Source: an uncultured beta proteobacterium
Lineage (GTDB): Bacteria > Pseudomonadota > Gammaproteobacteria > Burkholderiales > Burkholderiaceae_C
Assembly: GCA_903832285.1 (NCBI GenBank)
Contig: CAILAY010000009.1
Coordinates: 124,001 to 188,000 of the forward strand
Direction: 5' to 3'
DNA: 64,000 bases
The notes beneath the pieces are model-generated. The model saw only the letters and a program-made list of their open reading frames with translations. It was not told the DNA's origin and did no database searches. This document shows, one piece after another, positions 60,288 to 64,000 of the stretch (within the stretch, counting starts at the first letter, position 1; each line of letters begins with the position of its first letter). The position numbers were made by a program, and so were the translations under genes.

Positions 60288-60782
60288 GAAGGGACTCCTG
60301 AAAAAAAATCAAAACGCGATGGAGTCCGATGTACGCAATCAACAAACCAATGAAGACTTAACAGACGCGAAACTGACCATTCACCGCAAACCCGTGAGCT
60401 GACAAGCAGCCACACTCGGTCATTATGCGCGATGTTGTTGAAATTGCCAAGAAGTCGACGCTGTAGAGCCGATATGCCTGGAAATGCGCTTTTTGGAAGG
60501 CGGTTTGTGGTATGAAAGCGACATGCAGGCGAGGCCTTGATCGGTGACGGCGTAGCCTTCCCCCGCGTCGGCTTTGCATACGATGTTGCGCCGCGCCATG
60601 GTCTCGACCTTGGCTCCGTCGTGGTTTCTGCAATTGCAACTTCGGCTTGCGGGTCGAGCTTTCTCACGGGCTGGGCAATGATCAATTTGCAATGATCCGA
60701 CGCGATTCCCGCGAAGGTAAAACCATGCCCATGGTTCATCGAAACCGCACGCTGCAATTGGGACCCTTTGCGGCTGCGACCG

Positions 60783-62234
60783 TTACCGCGGCATCAGAAA
60801 CACGGACTTTTCACTCAACTTTCCCAGACCAGTGAGTGACTCAATCTCGAACAGGATCGGTAGCGAGCCGGCACGAACAGGATCGCTGGGTGTGAGCACG
60901 CTCAGCACCACCCAGCGAGATTGGGCCGGGTCCACGCTAACGCTGCCGTTGGAGGCCAGCGTCATGCCCGGCCAACCGTTGACGGAGATGCGGAACGGTT
61001 GCACTGACTCGGTGGCGTTCATGATCTGTAGCCGGAACAGGTTCTCTATCCTGCCATCGTCAGTCACACGCGACATCACCGCGCGGTCTCGCACCACGTC
61101 CACCTTGAAGGGAATGCGCGTGCCCAGGCTGATGAACATGGCAAGCATCACCCCCGCCAGGATACTGGTGTAAACCAATACGCGCGGACGGAGGATGTGG
61201 CGCAGGACTTGCGCGGGATTCCAGCCAAGTTTTATGGCATTTTGAGTGGAGTATTTGACCAGACCACGCGCATAACCCATCTTGTCCATCACGGTATCGC
61301 ACACGTCGGCGCAGGCGCCGCAACCGATGCACTCGTATTGCAGACCCTTGCGGATGTCGATACCGGTGGGACATACCTGCACGCACAGATCGCAATCCAC
61401 ACAGGCTCCCAAACCGAGTTGGGCCGGATCGGCTTTGCGTGAACGCGCGCCGCGGGGTTCACCCCGCTCGCTGTCGTAGGTCACGATCAGGGTGTCCTTG
61501 TCGAACATGGCGCTTTGAAAGCGGGCGTAGGGGCACATGTATTTGCACACCTGCTCGCGCATGAAGCCCGCGTTGCCGTAAGTGGCAAAGCTGTAGAAGA
61601 ACACCCAAAAGATTTCCCATGCGGAAACCTGCCACAACAGGATCTGTCCTCCGAGTTCGCGGATCGGCGTGAAATAGCCGACGAAGCTAAAACCGGTCCA
61701 CAAAGCCAGCGCAATCCAGACGACCTGCTTTCCAGTTTTGCGCGCCGCTTTCTCCGGCGACCAGGGTTGCCCGTCGCGACGCAGGCGGGCCGAGCGGTCC
61801 CCTTCGAACTTGCGCTCGATCCACATGAAGATCTCGGTGTACACCGTTTGCGGACAGGCGTATCCACACCACAAGCGCCCCGCCACTGCCGTGAACAAGA
61901 ACAGGGAGAGCGCAGAGATGACCAACAGGCCGGTCAGGTAGATGAAGTCCTGCGGGTACAGCACCAAGCCGAAGATGTAGAAACGCCGCGCCGTCAGGTC
62001 AAACAACACGGCCTGGCGTTGACCCCACTGAAGCCAGGGAAGACCGTAAAAAACCAGTTGCGTGAGAAACACCACACCCCAGCGCCACTGTGAAAACCGG
62101 CCTGAAACGCTGCGCGGATAGATTATCTGGTGGCCCGCATACAGCGACACCACCTGATCGGATGCCGGTGGATTGGTGGCGGGCGCAACCGATGGTTTAG
62201 TGACAGGGTCAACTTGCATGAAAAATCCGCTCAA
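60783..62234 (-). CDS. ccoG: Cytochrome c oxidase accessory protein CcoG
   Basis: AGRLWCGYACPQTVYTEIFMWIERKFEGDR, CVDCDLCVQVCPTGIDIRKGLQYECIGCGACADVCD. Confidence 0.96.
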   Translation of the reverse strand: MSGFFMQVDPVTKPSVAPATNPPASDQVVSLYAGHQIIYPRSVSGRFSQWRWGVVFLTQLVFYGLPWLQWGQRQAVLFDLTARRFYIFGLVLYPQDFIYLTGLLVISALSLFLFTAVAGRLWCGYACPQTVYTEIFMWIERKFEGDRSARLRRDGQPWSPEKAARKTGKQVVWIALALWTGFSFVGYFTPIRELGGQILLWQVSAWEIFWVFFYSFATYGNAGFMREQVCKYMCPYARFQSAMFDKDTLIVTYDSERGEPRGARSRKADPAQLGLGACVDCDLCVQVCPTGIDIRKGLQYECIGCGACADVCDTVMDKMGYARGLVKYSTQNAIKLGWNPAQVLRHILRPRVLVYTSILAGVMLAMFISLGTRIPFKVDVVRDRAVMSRVTDDGRIENLFRLQIMNATESVQPFRISVNGWPGMTLASNGSVSVDPAQSRWVVLSVLTPSDPVRAGSLPILFEIESLTGLGKLSEKSVFLMPR

Positions 62235-62310
62235 TCTTTGATTTCAGGAACCCGATTCGACTTCAGTTGAGGTCAGTTGTCTGTGACACAAGTCACCCAG
62301 TCGACGCAAG

Positions 62311-63756
62311 TCAACCCTCGCGGCGCGGCGCCCGGGTCCCAGTGGAGTCGACCAATTTGCCAAACACTTTCCAGAATGCCGCGTCCTGGGTGGTGGCGAA
62401 GTTGATGCGCATCAGGGTGCTGGGGACTCGTGCGGCGTGAAACAGCGAGCCTGGCGCCAGCAAGTAGCCGTGGTCCAGCATGCGCTGCGACAGTTCGTCG
62501 GTGTCCACGCCCGTGTCGACCCAGCCGAAAAGACCTGCAGGCTCTGCGGCAAACGTGCAGCCGTGCGCCAACGCCAGTTTCACGCTGCGCGAGCGCGCCA
62601 TATCCAGTCGCTGGCGTATGCGTTCAGCGTGACGCCGCAACTGCCCCTGGTCGATGCACCACGCCAGCGCCTTTTCCAGCAGCGCAGGCGTGGTCAGCGT
62701 GGTCAGCATCTTGGTGTCCAGCAGGCGCTCCACCAGCGCGTTCGGCGCGGCCATGAAACCGACGCGCCAATTGGGTGCGAGGATCTTGGCGAAGCCACTG
62801 ACGTAGATACTGCGCTGCAATCCATCAAGCGCAGACAAACGCGTTTCGTGCCCAGATGCGAGATGGCTGTAGGTGTCGTCTTCCAACACGTAGAAGTCGT
62901 ACGCGTTTGCCAGTTGCAGCACGCGGTGGGCACGACCGGGAGTGATGCAGTAGCCGGTGGGGTTGTGCAGCACGCTCACGCTCACGAACAGTTTCGGCGC
63001 CTGCGAGGTGCCGGCATGCGCCTCGCAATAACGCGTCATCACCTCGAGGTTGGGACCCTCGGCGCGGCGCGGCACGGGCAGCATGCGGATACCCAAGGCA
63101 TCGAGGCGTGCGAACTCTATCGCCCAGCCCGGCTCCTCCACCATCACGGTGTCGCCCGCGCGCAGCAGAGTGCGGCTCACAATGTCCAGTGCGTGCGTGG
63201 CGCCGACCGTGGTGATGATTTGCTCGGGCGCGGCCGGCACGTTGATCGTTGCCAGCTTGCGCGACAAGGCCTCGCGCAGACCCGCGTCTCCCGCTGGTTC
63301 GCCGTAGCGCAATGAGAACGACTGCAGGGCTTTGTTGCTGCTGTACTTGCGCACCGCCGTGGGCATGAACGTGCTCTCCATCCAGTCCGGGGGAAACGCA
63401 CCCATGCCGGGCTGAGGCTTGTCACTGGGCCGATGGAACATGCTGCGGATCAGGGCAGCAGCATTCACCGGCGCACGCATCGCTGTGGTCGCGGTACTAC
63501 CGGCTACAGCGGCCGACCCCGGGCTGGCGGCCTCGCGCACATAGAAACCCCGGTTCCGACGCGACAACACCAGGCCCTGGGCCAGCAGTCGGTCGTAAGC
63601 CGCGACCACAGTCGAAGGGCTGAGCCCGTGAATCTGCGCACACTGCCGCACCGACGGCAGCTTGGCACCGGGCGCCAGCAGGCGCGTGCCGATGCGCTGG
63701 GCGAAGAGCTCAGCCAGTTGTTCAGTAAGCGACTGTGCGGCGGCGGGCGTCAACAT
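62311..63756 (-). CDS. MocR-type GntR/aminotransferase transcriptional regulator
   Basis: LPSVRQCAQIHGLSPSTVVAAYDRLLAQGLV wHTH, then an aminotransferase fold (VYVSGFAKILAPNWRVGFM). Confidence 0.94.
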   Translation of the reverse strand: MLTPAAAQSLTEQLAELFAQRIGTRLLAPGAKLPSVRQCAQIHGLSPSTVVAAYDRLLAQGLVLSRRNRGFYVREAASPGSAAVAGSTATTAMRAPVNAAALIRSMFHRPSDKPQPGMGAFPPDWMESTFMPTAVRKYSSNKALQSFSLRYGEPAGDAGLREALSRKLATINVPAAPEQIITTVGATHALDIVSRTLLRAGDTVMVEEPGWAIEFARLDALGIRMLPVPRRAEGPNLEVMTRYCEAHAGTSQAPKLFVSVSVLHNPTGYCITPGRAHRVLQLANAYDFYVLEDDTYSHLASGHETRLSALDGLQRSIYVSGFAKILAPNWRVGFMAAPNALVERLLDTKMLTTLTTPALLEKALAWCIDQGQLRRHAERIRQRLDMARSRSVKLALAHGCTFAAEPAGLFGWVDTGVDTDELSQRMLDHGYLLAPGSLFHAARVPSTLMRINFATTQDAAFWKVFGKLVDSTGTRAPRREG

Positions 63757-63914
63757 GGAAGGCGTTAATCTGAGGTCCGGCGGTAGGACGGCTGTGCTGG
63801 CCCGTTAAGCCATACAGTCAAATGTTTTGCTTGGATAACTGTACTGATACTGTGCTGACTGCAACTATAAAGTGATACTTCACCCGATGGCAAGTCCCCG
63901 CCATTAACTTCGTC

Positions 63915-64000
63915 ATGACTGCTTCCGAATTCACCGCCCTGTTGTTGCTCACTACCGCCGCCAGTTTTACGCCCGGGCCCAACACCACCCTGTCCACGGC
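63915..64000 (+). CDS. LysE/RhtB family translocator, truncated by window end
   Basis: MTASEFTALLLLTTAASFTPGPNTTLST…. Confidence 0.85.
   Translation, partial: MTASEFTALLLLTTAASFTPGPNTTLST

Overview
GC-rich betaproteobacterial chromosome segment, most likely Burkholderiales/Comamonadaceae-like judging by gene content and order. Most of it is ordinary housekeeping: glgC-glgA, dprA, def-fmt-azlC-azlD, pyk, fba, purC, purE-purK-tsaC, dacB, tsaB, rimI, type-4-like UDG, pyrF, rsmE, amgK, lptD-surA-rsmA, maeB, pepP, apt, a Kef-type antiporter, kdsD-kdsC-lptC, an RRM protein, ccoG, a MocR-type regulator and the start of a LysE gene. The main anomaly is about 15 kb (roughly 15.1-29.9 kb) lying between purC and purE-purK-tsaC, genes I expect to be adjacent in this group. 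It encodes a membrane-anchored Ser/Thr kinase with a long repeat-rich C-terminal region, a small orphan ORF, an Ala/Pro-rich low-complexity protein, two giant co-directional proteins without signal peptides (about 1597 and 1461 aa), and a divergent approximately 100-aa small protein. I can assign no function to the giant pair, which is the best candidate here for an undescribed system. Other points include a secreted barnase-like RNase/barstar pair, a strong TetR-like palindrome upstream of a lipase, a 15-bp inverted repeat over the rsmA stop codon, a 75-bp-period tandem repeat, and apparently split operons (amgK without murU, lptC without lptAB). No CRISPR array, tRNA, rRNA or intact transposase was recognised. 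All family calls come from reading the translated sequences; no database search was run.
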